Shown: positions 25,335 through 33,628 of the stretch, piece after piece
How the letters are laid out: every line of letters begins with the position of its first letter
Numbering within the stretch: the stretch's first letter is position 1
Assembly (NCBI GenBank): GCA_937967505.1
Contig: CALCJM010000128.1
Coordinates: forward strand, 1-33,733
DNA from: an uncultured Pirellulaceae bacterium
Lineage (GTDB): Bacteria > Planctomycetota > Planctomycetia > Pirellulales > Pirellulaceae
DNA length: 33,733 nucleotides
Direction: 5' to 3'
Notes under the pieces: model-generated
Databases searched by the model: none
What the model saw: only the letters and a program-made list of their open reading frames with translations
Told to the model about the DNA's origin: nothing
Translations under genes and position numbers: made by a program

Positions 25335-27950
25335 TTATTCTCGCACTTCCTGAGCTGGATCTTCAACCGCGATCTGCTTGCCCAATCGTTGGACCATGTC
25401 CGCCACTTCTGATTCCGTGAAGTTGCCAGAGATCACTCCGTTTTTCGAGAACGCGTTGTGGATCGTGGGCGCTGAATTGAGCTGCCCGTCAAGGATGATG
25501 CCCAACTGCTGGCCCAGATGCTGCCCGGTTAGCGACTTCATCTTCGCCGCCCCCTCCGCCGTTAGTTCGAATTCAATGTTGGCACCGCTGTTCGGGTCGG
25601 TTCCGGCCGATACCGTCGCCAAATCACGACCGGTCACGTTTTGATCGACAGCGGGTTTGATCACCAAAACTTCCAGCTTTGTGATGTGCCTCTTCTTGAG
25701 CCACTTCTTGAACTGTTGCTGGTCAAATACGTCGTCGAAGACGAAGAAGTCGAGATCAAGAATCATGTGATTGTCAGTTTCACGCACGATATTCTGCTGA
25801 GTTGGCAACCACTCGAATCCGCCCTTCTTGTCTTTGGCATCATCATTAGTACTCAACGCGACGCTCACCCACCGAGCGACTACTTTCCCTGCATCGTTCT
25901 TGATATTGATTTGTTGACGCTCATCTGGATCATCACTTGCCGCAACCGCGCGGGCGGCTGTGACTTGGGACGGGTGGTGCTTGGCATGGGCCACGATCCG
26001 GAATTCAATGACTTCCGCCTTGGAAACCTGCCCATCCAAGGAAACCATATCTTCCAGCGGAGCGATACGTTGTACGGCCTTAGCCGCGGAGTTGGCTAAA
26101 CGTTTGAAGTGAAACACTTCATTGCCAATCTTCGGCTGAAAATCTGTGGGAAACTCATTTGCCAGTACCAGCACCAGAACGTCGTCCTCGTATTTGAAAA
26201 TCCCCTCCTTCGACTTTGAGGGCTCCTTGTTGCGGAGGATAATGCGAGCGGGGAAGAGGTTTGTATCAATTCCAAACGTACCTTGTGGTGTATCAAAGCC
26301 CCCCATGCCCTCAGGTGTTTTCGAAGTGTCAAATTGATATTCGCTGTCTCGGTCATTGAATGAAACCGTCATCCTTGCGTCAGGCAAATTGTGCCCCAGC
26401 GCTGGTCGGGATCTGCCGTCCTGCCAATGAGCAATTTCTTCCCACTCGCCATCGAGGATGCCGGGCAGGCGATCGCATTCGAGATAGACAACACCCGGCG
26501 CGGGCTTCAGTGGTGGCAGTGGCTGCAGGTCCGGAGTCTTATCTACTGCGATCCGCAGTTTGTCGCCACTCACTTCAAAACATCCCACTCCAAGGTGAAC
26601 AGTTTTGCCCGGACGGCTAGAATCGAAGAACATGAATCCGTTCGGTTTATTCGGATGCGAATAAACTCGCAACTTCTCGTTTATCTTATAGAGTCCGGAT
26701 AACCCTTCAACATTCAACAGGCCATGCACGAAACTGATATCGACATTCCCCTCGACCACCGTATCCATACCGTCAATAGACATCGACGTAACTCGCCATC
26801 GACCTTGGATGCGTGCAATGGGTTTGGCTTGCCCCACGATCTTGTGTGTTCCCAAGTGGTCTGGCGTGATCGGGTGGAACTGAATGATGGCTCTTGCCGG
26901 AGTATCGTCCACTGTGGGCATCCATCGACCGTCTATGAAATCCAGTCCATACGACGGTGGTTGTTCCCCGGACACGGTCGAGACGTCGCTGTCCGCGACC
27001 CGGTTGGTTAGCAGTTCCCTCGACTTTGTCAGTGGAGAAGCTCGTAAACCGTCGTCCGGCCGTACTTTTTCCTCGCCTATCAATTCCGCCATCCGACGTT
27101 TGATGATCTGCTCGGAACGTTTGGCTCGGTCGATCAATCGCTTGCGGCCAGCATTCAGTTTGGCTTCGGCAGCGTCAAGCTGTGCTTGTTGCAGCTTGAT
27201 CCGGGTTTCAAATGCACGAGTGACGGCCTGTCGGAGTGCAGTTAGTGGTGCACGCCCATCCGTGCCCATGTCCATGTCACTTTCCATGTCACTTGCTGCA
27301 ACGCGTTGAGCCCATTTTATGGAGTCCAATTCGGCTTGATCGTACTCCCTTTGCAGGTCGGTAATTGGATCGGGGTTGAGTTCCGATTTGGCTCCGCCAG
27401 CCACTCGCGAGAAAATCTTCCGGTCTGCGGCAACCTGCTTTTCCAACACTTTAATATTCGCATCAATCTTTTTTACTGTTGGGTGTCCTGCGCCAAGGCG
27501 GTTAATCATCGTCTTGCGTGCCACTCGGTTTTGGCGCAGAGCCTCTTCGCTGGAAGACTTGAACAATCTGAATTTGGTGGCCTTGATCGGATCGCCGTCC
27601 GGAGGCGGTTGGCGAGCCAACTGTAGCAATTCCGCCATATTCATGGAGTAAAGCTCTGCCATCGCTTTTAGTTCCGCATTGGCAATTTTGACCTTCGGAT
27701 GTTGGGCGCCAAGCTCGCGCATCAGTTTGTTGCGTTCTAGCAACCCTTCACGCAGCATCGCTTGGATGCGATGATCATTGCCGAAATCCGCAACTTCGGA
27801 CACCGCGACTGAACCGGCATTTTGAGCCACCACCGGTTCAACCATTGGAAGGTAAACAAGGACAAGCAACACAAAAACAGCCGGAGCGAAGTTCAGAATG
27901 GAGCGCCCATGACGGGTACTTCGGCGTTTAATCAAATGAGAATGCCTCAT
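25335..27950 (-). CDS. Exported TIGR03067 / SecD-P1-head-like protein
   Basis: An 871-residue protein of unknown function. Signal segment at about 20-42. Residues 60-290 are helical and probably coiled-coil; they contain two copies of a repeat (near 66-100 and 139-173) with the core LGA-x-HP-x-VK. Residues 380-495 and 497-618 resemble two TIGR03067-type domains (IQGRWRVTSMSIDG; LDGEWEEIAHW). The C-terminal part, about 640-857, resembles the P1 head of SecD: NIEFELTAEGAAKMKSLTG, LGIILDGQLNSAPTI and GVISGNFT. The pore-forming SecD membrane helices are absent. Its ATG overlaps the kinase stop (ATGA), with GGAG before it. By position it may be a sensor or output of the kinase pathway. Confidence 0.85.
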   Translation of the reverse strand: MRHSHLIKRRSTRHGRSILNFAPAVFVLLVLVYLPMVEPVVAQNAGSVAVSEVADFGNDHRIQAMLREGLLERNKLMRELGAQHPKVKIANAELKAMAELYSMNMAELLQLARQPPPDGDPIKATKFRLFKSSSEEALRQNRVARKTMINRLGAGHPTVKKIDANIKVLEKQVAADRKIFSRVAGGAKSELNPDPITDLQREYDQAELDSIKWAQRVAASDMESDMDMGTDGRAPLTALRQAVTRAFETRIKLQQAQLDAAEAKLNAGRKRLIDRAKRSEQIIKRRMAELIGEEKVRPDDGLRASPLTKSRELLTNRVADSDVSTVSGEQPPSYGLDFIDGRWMPTVDDTPARAIIQFHPITPDHLGTHKIVGQAKPIARIQGRWRVTSMSIDGMDTVVEGNVDISFVHGLLNVEGLSGLYKINEKLRVYSHPNKPNGFMFFDSSRPGKTVHLGVGCFEVSGDKLRIAVDKTPDLQPLPPLKPAPGVVYLECDRLPGILDGEWEEIAHWQDGRSRPALGHNLPDARMTVSFNDRDSEYQFDTSKTPEGMGGFDTPQGTFGIDTNLFPARIILRNKEPSKSKEGIFKYEDDVLVLVLANEFPTDFQPKIGNEVFHFKRLANSAAKAVQRIAPLEDMVSLDGQVSKAEVIEFRIVAHAKHHPSQVTAARAVAASDDPDERQQINIKNDAGKVVARWVSVALSTNDDAKDKKGGFEWLPTQQNIVRETDNHMILDLDFFVFDDVFDQQQFKKWLKKRHITKLEVLVIKPAVDQNVTGRDLATVSAGTDPNSGANIEFELTAEGAAKMKSLTGQHLGQQLGIILDGQLNSAPTIHNAFSKNGVISGNFTESEVADMVQRLGKQIAVEDPAQEVRE

Positions 27951-29551
27951 TCTTGTTCTCCGTTGGTTCTCTGGTTTGTCTTCGAACTTTCAGCTCGCGC
28001 TGAATCAATGGTTTCATTGGCGAAAGGTAACTGAAGCTCGCTTTCCAGTCGGCTGACCTCAAGCAACAGTTCTGCCGCCAAAGTTTCTTGATCAGTCCAG
28101 CCTGTCGATTCTTGCTCAATCGCACTCGGTAGATCCTCTGATGCGGACTTTGCAATCGGTTCTTCCGCCTTCTGCAAATGCGCAGTCCCAACGGGAGCCT
28201 TCTTTTTCGAATGAAATTCACCGGTGGATGTCATGTACGCGAGAAATCCCAAAAACAGCAGGATTTCGGGGAGCGAAGCCAACATGATGATCGAAGACCA
28301 AGACCACTTCCGTCCCAGCTTTCCATCCAATTCTTTCGCCTTTGAAGTTCCCCATGGGAAACACCACGTCTGAGCTTGCTTCATATTTAGTTCCTCCGGC
28401 AAAGGTGTGTCGGTGGTTTGCACGTGGGCTAAACATTGCCGTAGCAACTGAGCCACTTCGTCAGCTGTCGGATAGCGATCTGCGGGAGACTTTGCGTGCA
28501 AACGTTCGATCAGACGACACAACCATTCCGGCGTTTGCGGATTGATTTCACGAATGGGCCTCGGATCGGTATCCGTGATTCGCCGCAGAATCCCAAACGT
28601 CGTGTCGGCACGAAACGGAGGCCGACCAGTACACATCGCATATATCACGCTGCCCAAACTGAACAAGTCGCTGCGATGGTCGATCGAATCGCCACGTGCT
28701 TGTTCGGGCGACATGTACTGCGGCGTGCCCGCAATCACGCCGCTGCGTGTCATCGTCGCGTCATCGACCGCACGAGCCAAACCAAAATCCGTGATCGCAA
28801 CTCGTTCAACGCCGTCCTCCAACAAAACATTCGCTGGTTTGATGTCGCGGTGTACCAATCCTTGAGCATGAGCGGCGGCTAGTCCGGCGGCGATCTGCTC
28901 TGCGATCCGCAACGTATCTTGCAGTGGCAAAGAGCCGTCGGTGTCGATCCGCTTCTGTAGCGAAGCACCGCGGTTGTAGGGCATCACCAAGTACGGCAGC
29001 GATTGATCGGTCGACACACCGTGAATCGCGATTACGTTCGCGTGCAACACTGCTGCTGCGGCTTTGGCTTCGCGGGCGAAACGCCTTCTGGCCGAACCAC
29101 TGGACGCCAGATGGGGAGCCATAACTTTGATCGCGACGGTCCGGTCGAGCGAAACGTCAAACGCCTTCAGCACCACTCCCATCCCGCCAGCACCGATCAC
29201 GCCGGAAACTTCGTAAGGCCCCAAACGGCCCAGCATATTAGGATGATCCGTCGGAGCCAGCATGCCGATGACGCTGTGAGTCTGTGCTGATGTTTGTGCT
29301 GACGTTGCTGAGGAGTCACCCACCTGAAAGTCAGTATCACTCAGCGACAGACAATGTTGGTACTGGTCTCCGAAAACGCGACTCGCCTCCTGCCAATCTT
29401 CTTGATCCGCAGCCAATCGCTCCAGAGTCGATCGACATTTCTCGCAACCGTCCAAGTGCTTGGTCAGCGATGCTTCCTGTCGCCCGCTCAGCTGCCCCTC
29501 AAGGAAGCTTGATAGTTGTTTTGCGTCGCAGAGTTGTTGAGGTTCGTTCAT
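27947..29551 (-). CDS. Ser/Thr protein kinase with N-terminal anti-sigma-type zinc motif
   Basis: A 534-residue membrane-anchored kinase. Residues 8-39 carry C8 and an H32-x3-C36-x2-C39 pattern (KHLDGCEKC), typical of zinc-binding anti-sigma (ZAS/zf-HC2) domains. The kinase domain spans about 110-372: GAGGMGVV loop, Lys142 in VAIKVM, HRDIKPANV (Asp236), DFG (Asp255) and GTPQYMSPEQARG. One TM helix lies at about 421-441, and a polar segment follows outside. The gene overlaps the sigma gene upstream and the exported-protein gene downstream by ATGA, and a GAGGAG ribosome site precedes its start. It most likely senses an outside signal and controls the neighbouring sigma factor, as in the planctomycete sigma-plus-kinase groups. 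Confidence 0.92.
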   Translation of the reverse strand: MNEPQQLCDAKQLSSFLEGQLSGRQEASLTKHLDGCEKCRSTLERLAADQEDWQEASRVFGDQYQHCLSLSDTDFQVGDSSATSAQTSAQTHSVIGMLAPTDHPNMLGRLGPYEVSGVIGAGGMGVVLKAFDVSLDRTVAIKVMAPHLASSGSARRRFAREAKAAAAVLHANVIAIHGVSTDQSLPYLVMPYNRGASLQKRIDTDGSLPLQDTLRIAEQIAAGLAAAHAQGLVHRDIKPANVLLEDGVERVAITDFGLARAVDDATMTRSGVIAGTPQYMSPEQARGDSIDHRSDLFSLGSVIYAMCTGRPPFRADTTFGILRRITDTDPRPIREINPQTPEWLCRLIERLHAKSPADRYPTADEVAQLLRQCLAHVQTTDTPLPEELNMKQAQTWCFPWGTSKAKELDGKLGRKWSWSSIIMLASLPEILLFLGFLAYMTSTGEFHSKKKAPVGTAHLQKAEEPIAKSASEDLPSAIEQESTGWTDQETLAAELLLEVSRLESELQLPFANETIDSARAESSKTNQRTNGEQE

Positions 29552-30147
29552 TTCTGTTTCTCCTCAGGGCTTTGCAAAACGTCTCGTAGTCGCTTCATCA
29601 CGCGACTGCGAGCGGCATAAATCACTCCGACGGTTTTATTGAGTTTTGCGGCAGCCGCTTCGATACTGACATCTTCAAATACGGTCATTTCAAACGCGGC
29701 CCAAGTTTCCGGCTGAACTTCAACGCGGACAATTTCAGCCGCGTGCAAATACTGTTGCCGACGATACTCAAGTTCAATCAATGGGTCGGTTTCGCCGTCG
29801 GGCTGCGGTTCTTGATCCAGCAGGTCGATCAACGAAGTTCCACCCGCGGCTTGGTCGAGTGGCCGACGTGTCAGGGCATTGATGATGGCGTTGCGAGCGA
29901 TGCGTCGCAGCCAGTGTCGAAACCGGGTCGGCGGGTTCATCTTCTCCCAGCGTCCGATCGCTCCAGCGACCGCGACTAACACATGCTGAGCCAGATCTTG
30001 AGCGTCGGCGTCTTGCAGGCCGCGAGCGATCGCGATTCTTCTGATAACAGGTCGGTAAATCTGGGCGAATTCCTCCCACGCTTCCTGATTTTCAGGATCT
30101 TTGACCTGCAAAATCAGGCTATCACGGGTTTCTGGAAAGTCGGCCAA
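29548..30147 (-). CDS. ECF-type RNA polymerase sigma factor
   Basis: A 199-residue sigma-70-family factor with only regions 2 and 4. Region 2 covers about 22-95 (AWEEFAQIYRPVIRRIAI, GLQDADAQDLAQHVLVAVAG, FRHWLRRIARNAIINALT). Region 4 covers about 130-192, with the helix-turn-helix around SIEAAAAKLNKTVGVIYAAR. The pattern PETRDSLILQ at the N-terminus fits the large planctomycete sigma family linked to kinases. The start is TTG at 30147; no ATG or GTG lies upstream in frame before the likely promoter, so TTG is the best choice. The stop overlaps the kinase ATG by 4 nt. Confidence 0.92.
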   Translation of the reverse strand: MADFPETRDSLILQVKDPENQEAWEEFAQIYRPVIRRIAIARGLQDADAQDLAQHVLVAVAGAIGRWEKMNPPTRFRHWLRRIARNAIINALTRRPLDQAAGGTSLIDLLDQEPQPDGETDPLIELEYRRQQYLHAAEIVRVEVQPETWAAFEMTVFEDVSIEAAAAKLNKTVGVIYAARSRVMKRLRDVLQSPEEKQK

Positions 30148-30180
30148 AGGAACTCGTCGTGTTTGTTGCGGTGACGTATT

Positions 30181-30186
30181 TTTATA
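30181..30186 (-). promoter_or_regulatory. Candidate -10 box for the sigma-kinase operon
   Basis: On the minus strand TATAAA lies about 33 nt before the TTG start, within GACAGTATAAAAATACG. No strong -35 hexamer is found at 17 nt. An ECF-type element for autoregulation could also be hidden upstream (GTGTTTAACTTGG), but this cannot be decided from sequence. Confidence 0.4.
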
Positions 30187-30272
30187 CTGTCTACCAAGTT
30201 AAACACAGGGTTTTGATTTTCTGACACAAGATTTTGCTTTTTTTAGCGAGGCCGAAAAATTGCCGTATGTTG

Positions 30273-30355
30273 GCAAGCTGGAAGCTCGCCCCACGTGCTG
30301 GCAAGCTGGAAGCTTGCCCCGCGTGGCGTAAGCTTCCAGCTTGCGATCGTCCAGC
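30273..30355. repeat. REP-like palindromes, downstream side of the RAYT gene
   Basis: GCAAGCTGGAAGCTCGCCCC (30273-30292) is followed by a near copy at 30301-30320 and then by the inverted arm AAGCTTCCAGCTTGC (30330-30344). The last two can fold into a 15-bp perfect stem with a CCACGTGG-like apex. The stretch 30299-30355 is repeated, with one mismatch, at 31219-31275 on the other side of the RAYT gene. Confidence 0.85.
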
Positions 30356-30363
30356 GCCAACCG

Positions 30364-31092
30364 CTACCGTTCCTCTTCAGGAAGTTTTGGAATCGCATCT
30401 TCCAGCGACAGGCCCAATCGTTGCCGCACATAGGCAGACGAGAAAACATAGTCCTCCGCAGCACCAACAAGCCCCGCCTTCACCGGGTTCTGCTCAATGT
30501 AATACGCGATGCGGATGGCTTCCTCGGCATCGCGAGCCCAATGATCGAAGGTTTCGTGTTGCCAGTACTGCCCGGAATCCGATCGAACTCGATTGCACAT
30601 TGTGGCTGTATAGCTTTGGACAGAATGTGAGATGATTTCCCTCGCCGTTTGGAGTTTTTTACCCGCCGCACGATTCTCCGACATCGCACGAATAGCCCAG
30701 CTCTCGTCTGGCAAAAACAGCCAATGATGGTGGCTCGGCATCACCACGAACGCCAATAGTTTGTACCGCTCTTCGGCAAAGTGGTAAAAAGCATCACGAA
30801 CAATTTTTGCTTGAGCCGAGTCGGACAGGTGGTTGACGGGTGATTTGTGATCCAGCAGACGATCAACCAACGCAAATAGTTTCTTGTGCTTGTTCAGCTC
30901 CCAGTTGCGATCGGAAATACCATCGTCGGGCTTTGCTAACTCTTCCAACTTCTGTCGATATTGATTGATCTCACGAAGACCGGCTGCTGGAATGCTACCG
31001 TGGAGGCACGCGGTGATGAAGATCGGGTGCCCTGACACATCCTGATGAGGAAGTCGTCGACGTCGAAAAAAGATTTCTTCCGATTCGATCAT
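30364..31092 (-). CDS. REP-associated tyrosine transposase (RAYT, Y1 HUH type)
   Basis: A 242-residue HUH single-strand transposase of the TnpA_REP group, which acts on palindromic REP sequences rather than on a full insertion sequence. The metal-binding HUH is H121-x-H123 in VVMPSHHHWLF. The tyrosine is Y198 (or Y197) in AYYIEQNPVKAGLV. WQHETFDHWARD (177-188) is a further RAYT-like segment. The start at 31092 is supported by an AGAGGA ribosome site 6 nt before ATG; the open frame runs upstream to 31242 but only by translating through the repeats. REP-like palindromes flank both sides. Key residues look intact. Confidence 0.9.
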   Translation of the reverse strand: MIESEEIFFRRRRLPHQDVSGHPIFITACLHGSIPAAGLREINQYRQKLEELAKPDDGISDRNWELNKHKKLFALVDRLLDHKSPVNHLSDSAQAKIVRDAFYHFAEERYKLLAFVVMPSHHHWLFLPDESWAIRAMSENRAAGKKLQTAREIISHSVQSYTATMCNRVRSDSGQYWQHETFDHWARDAEEAIRIAYYIEQNPVKAGLVGAAEDYVFSSAYVRQRLGLSLEDAIPKLPEEER

Positions 31093-31120
31093 CTTTCGTC
31101 CTCTCGTTTGGGTGTCAAGA

Positions 31121-31286
31121 GTCAACGCAAGCTGGAAGCTTACGCCACCTATTTGGCAGTCAACGCAAGCTGGAAGCTTACGCCACGTATTTGGCGAGTT
31201 GAAGTTTACGCCACATGTTGGCAAGCTGGAAGCTTGCCCCACGTGGCGTAAGCTTCCAGCTTGCGATCGTCCAGCTTGCGATCATA
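31121..31286. repeat. Tandem and palindromic REP-like repeats, upstream side of the RAYT gene
   Basis: Two tandem 38-bp units (31121-31158 and 31159-31196), each starting GTCAACGCAAGCTGGAAGC, are followed by a degenerate third (from about 31196). Then comes the palindromic unit 31219-31275, a near-identical copy of 30299-30355, plus a trailing partial arm CCAGCTTGCGATC (31271-31283). Arms GCAAGCTGGAAGCTT and AAGCTTCCAGCTTGC form a 15-bp stem. The arrangement (several units, both orientations) resembles BIME clusters. Confidence 0.85.
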
Positions 31287-31300
31287 CCCCGAAGGGCACA

Positions 31301-33628
31301 TCAATCCTGTTCGCTGACCGCATTGATTTCATCCGTTTCCATGTTCCATTCCAGTCGATCAGCACGGAAGCTGACCGGCTTGGCATCTCCAGTCTTTCGG
31401 GTGATCTGGCTATTGCCTTCAAGCACGAGCAGGCCATCTCCTACGAACGACAGATGATCCGCTTCGATGTCGCAGACCTCGCGGATTTCCGTTCTGCCTC
31501 CGACCTCTTGCCCCGTCTCTGAACGAAATTTGACATTACCGTCGGCTCGCAATGACATCGCCCCCGGGAAGTCGGATTTGAATTCAATTTTGTCGGCCGA
31601 TCCCTGAGCCTCTTCGTCAAAATTGAGCCGGGCGTTCCCTGTGACCAGAAGTTGACTGATATACATGTCTGCGCCACCATCAACGATTTCGCCGGGCGGG
31701 GTCGGAATAACTTCAAGCTGGCCTTCGTCACCGGAAACCAAAACTGACTCCCAGTTGAACGTTAGATTCTTGCCTCGGAACAAAGCCCGTTCGGAATCAA
31801 GCTCCAAGCGGACCTCGCCTTCCAGCCGCACCTCGTGCCCAAAAATTTGCAGCACCTGAACGCGCGGCTGGCCATTTGCCAAAGTGGCGTTGTCCTTTGA
31901 ACGAATGATCAAGATGTCTTTGTCTGGCGTGGCATTTTCAACTGCCGTCGGTTTCGGCTTCGCCAGACGCACCGTGAAGGAAGGGGCCGGGTTGGGTGAA
32001 GTGGTCTCACGCCCGGAAGCGGCAATATTCGCGGCTGGTTGTTCGGATTCCCAAGAGTTGGCGATGTACCTGCAAGTCAACATCACGATACGTGCAGTCG
32101 TCTCGCCTTTAAAGCCATCGGTAATCGTGTTAAGCAGCAGCGAATGCCCTACCGGAAGTTTCTGACACACATCAATCGTGGTTGTCGAAAAAGCAGGGAG
32201 GGAAAGCGGCTGTGATTGAGATTTGCCTGCTCCGGGAGACAGTTCGAAAGTATCAACCTTCCCAATGTTACTCATCTGGATACTACATTTAACGGTCGCC
32301 ATATCATCGCTTACGACTGGCTTGATAAAGATCTTCGTACCGTCGTCGATCATCTTGATTTTAGGTTGCGTCCGTGAATCTGAATCAGTAGTTGTTTCTT
32401 TTGCTGATTCCACACCAACCACAAATGGCCGACGAGTAATATCGGATATCGTAGCTTCCTGCCCGTTGAAAAATGTACAGGTTGGAGCTTGCGTTGACGT
32501 CGCCTCTTTGTGTTGTTGTATTTGTGTCAACAAGCTCTTGGCTTGCCCTTCGTCAAGAACCGAATAGAGAACGGGAGATATTCGTTCAACGTAGGACGTT
32601 GCTTGGATTCGCGACGTTCCATCGTCTTTGAAGTCAGCAAAAGCAGCGCTTTGCCCCTTAAAATGGTTACCGCCCGTTTTCGCCGGCGCAACGACCGTTT
32701 GAGACTCCTTGTCGGCGTTCGCCAGCAACCATTTGACTTTCAACGCTTCAAGTTCGCTGGCAGGTAAATTGATAAAACGGGTCTCGACAATCACCTGCCC
32801 AAAACCGTACTCGCGGCAATTCTCCAGTTGCTTTAGCACCATATCGACATTCCTGGTGGATCCGTCAATCGCAAGTTTGCCCGCGTCGATCGACTGCTTT
32901 AGATCGGAAGTATCCACAGGCATGAAATTTTCGGCGACAACTGGAAGCTGCAATTCTGCCAGCAGAATTTCTTCCGCAGTGTGCTCGATTGGCTTGGACT
33001 TGCGTATCACATCCAGCAAGTCACTCACGTCAACCTTGACTGACTTGGAGTCGATTGGTCGGGTGGGTGCGAGCTCCGGCTTGTCGACGTTCGATATCGG
33101 CAACGCTTCACTCGGCTGCACCGACGGAATTCGCGACTCGATCGGCTTGCCCTCCTGAGCCCAAATCAGTTTCGCGCCGGGCAAGACCAACGCACCACAC
33201 ACCAGCAACACGGCCCAATTCCAGACGGGCGTTCGGTTATGGATTCCTTTTCCTAATCGCATCACTCTCTCCAATCGAGCAGTCGTAATTTCCACCGGCC
33301 GCACGCCCGGCAACGCCGGAGCCACACGCAGCAAGTGTTTCTGTTCAAGCACTTCCAATAATCCGCGCGCATAGACGGCCGGTTGGCAGCCCAAGCAAGC
33401 GACCGTTTCCTCGTCGCAGCTCCGTTCCGATTCACGCGTCACCCCTCGCGATGCCAACCACACCAGCGGATGAAACCACAACAGGCTGGTCGCCAGCGTC
33501 TGCAACATCGCCCACCACAAATCACCGCGTCGAACATGAATCAGCTCATGAGCTAACAATGGCTCCAGTTCCTGCGATGATTTACCAGCCGCGATCGCAG
33601 CAGGCAGTAGAATCGTTGGCCGAATCAC
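31301..33628 (-). CDS. N-terminally truncated M56 (BlaR1-type) fusion with secretin-like and LptA/OstA-like regions
   Basis: A 775-residue frame from GTG 33628. Residues 1-130 are the C-terminal part of an M56 metallopeptidase: HELIH (27-31) and the downstream ERSCDEE acidic site (68-74). A TM helix lies at about 136-156. Residues about 275-525 resemble a secretin-type beta domain (TCTFFNGQEATISD, KIKMIDDGTKIFIKP, LPVGHSLLLNT). Residues about 570-775 are beta repeats like LptA/OstA (LTFNWESVLVSGDEG, ADHLSFVGDGLLVLEGN). The first membrane helices of an M56 protein are missing: an in-frame TAA (33653-33655) lies 8 codons upstream, and the sequence turns AT-rich. It is probably a broken gene or one with a rearranged 5' end; a real but short version is possible. 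Confidence 0.72.
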   Translation of the reverse strand: MIRPTILLPAAIAAGKSSQELEPLLAHELIHVRRGDLWWAMLQTLATSLLWFHPLVWLASRGVTRESERSCDEETVACLGCQPAVYARGLLEVLEQKHLLRVAPALPGVRPVEITTARLERVMRLGKGIHNRTPVWNWAVLLVCGALVLPGAKLIWAQEGKPIESRIPSVQPSEALPISNVDKPELAPTRPIDSKSVKVDVSDLLDVIRKSKPIEHTAEEILLAELQLPVVAENFMPVDTSDLKQSIDAGKLAIDGSTRNVDMVLKQLENCREYGFGQVIVETRFINLPASELEALKVKWLLANADKESQTVVAPAKTGGNHFKGQSAAFADFKDDGTSRIQATSYVERISPVLYSVLDEGQAKSLLTQIQQHKEATSTQAPTCTFFNGQEATISDITRRPFVVGVESAKETTTDSDSRTQPKIKMIDDGTKIFIKPVVSDDMATVKCSIQMSNIGKVDTFELSPGAGKSQSQPLSLPAFSTTTIDVCQKLPVGHSLLLNTITDGFKGETTARIVMLTCRYIANSWESEQPAANIAASGRETTSPNPAPSFTVRLAKPKPTAVENATPDKDILIIRSKDNATLANGQPRVQVLQIFGHEVRLEGEVRLELDSERALFRGKNLTFNWESVLVSGDEGQLEVIPTPPGEIVDGGADMYISQLLVTGNARLNFDEEAQGSADKIEFKSDFPGAMSLRADGNVKFRSETGQEVGGRTEIREVCDIEADHLSFVGDGLLVLEGNSQITRKTGDAKPVSFRADRLEWNMETDEINAVSEQD

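Noticed and set aside
31093..31242. N-terminal extension of the RAYT frame
   Set aside because: The extra 50 residues are the translation of the REP repeats, and a good ribosome site precedes the ATG at 31092.
31121..31286. Possible CRISPR array
   Set aside because: The units are palindromic, directly abutting and in mixed orientation, with no unique spacers of even length and no cas genes nearby; they fit REP elements.
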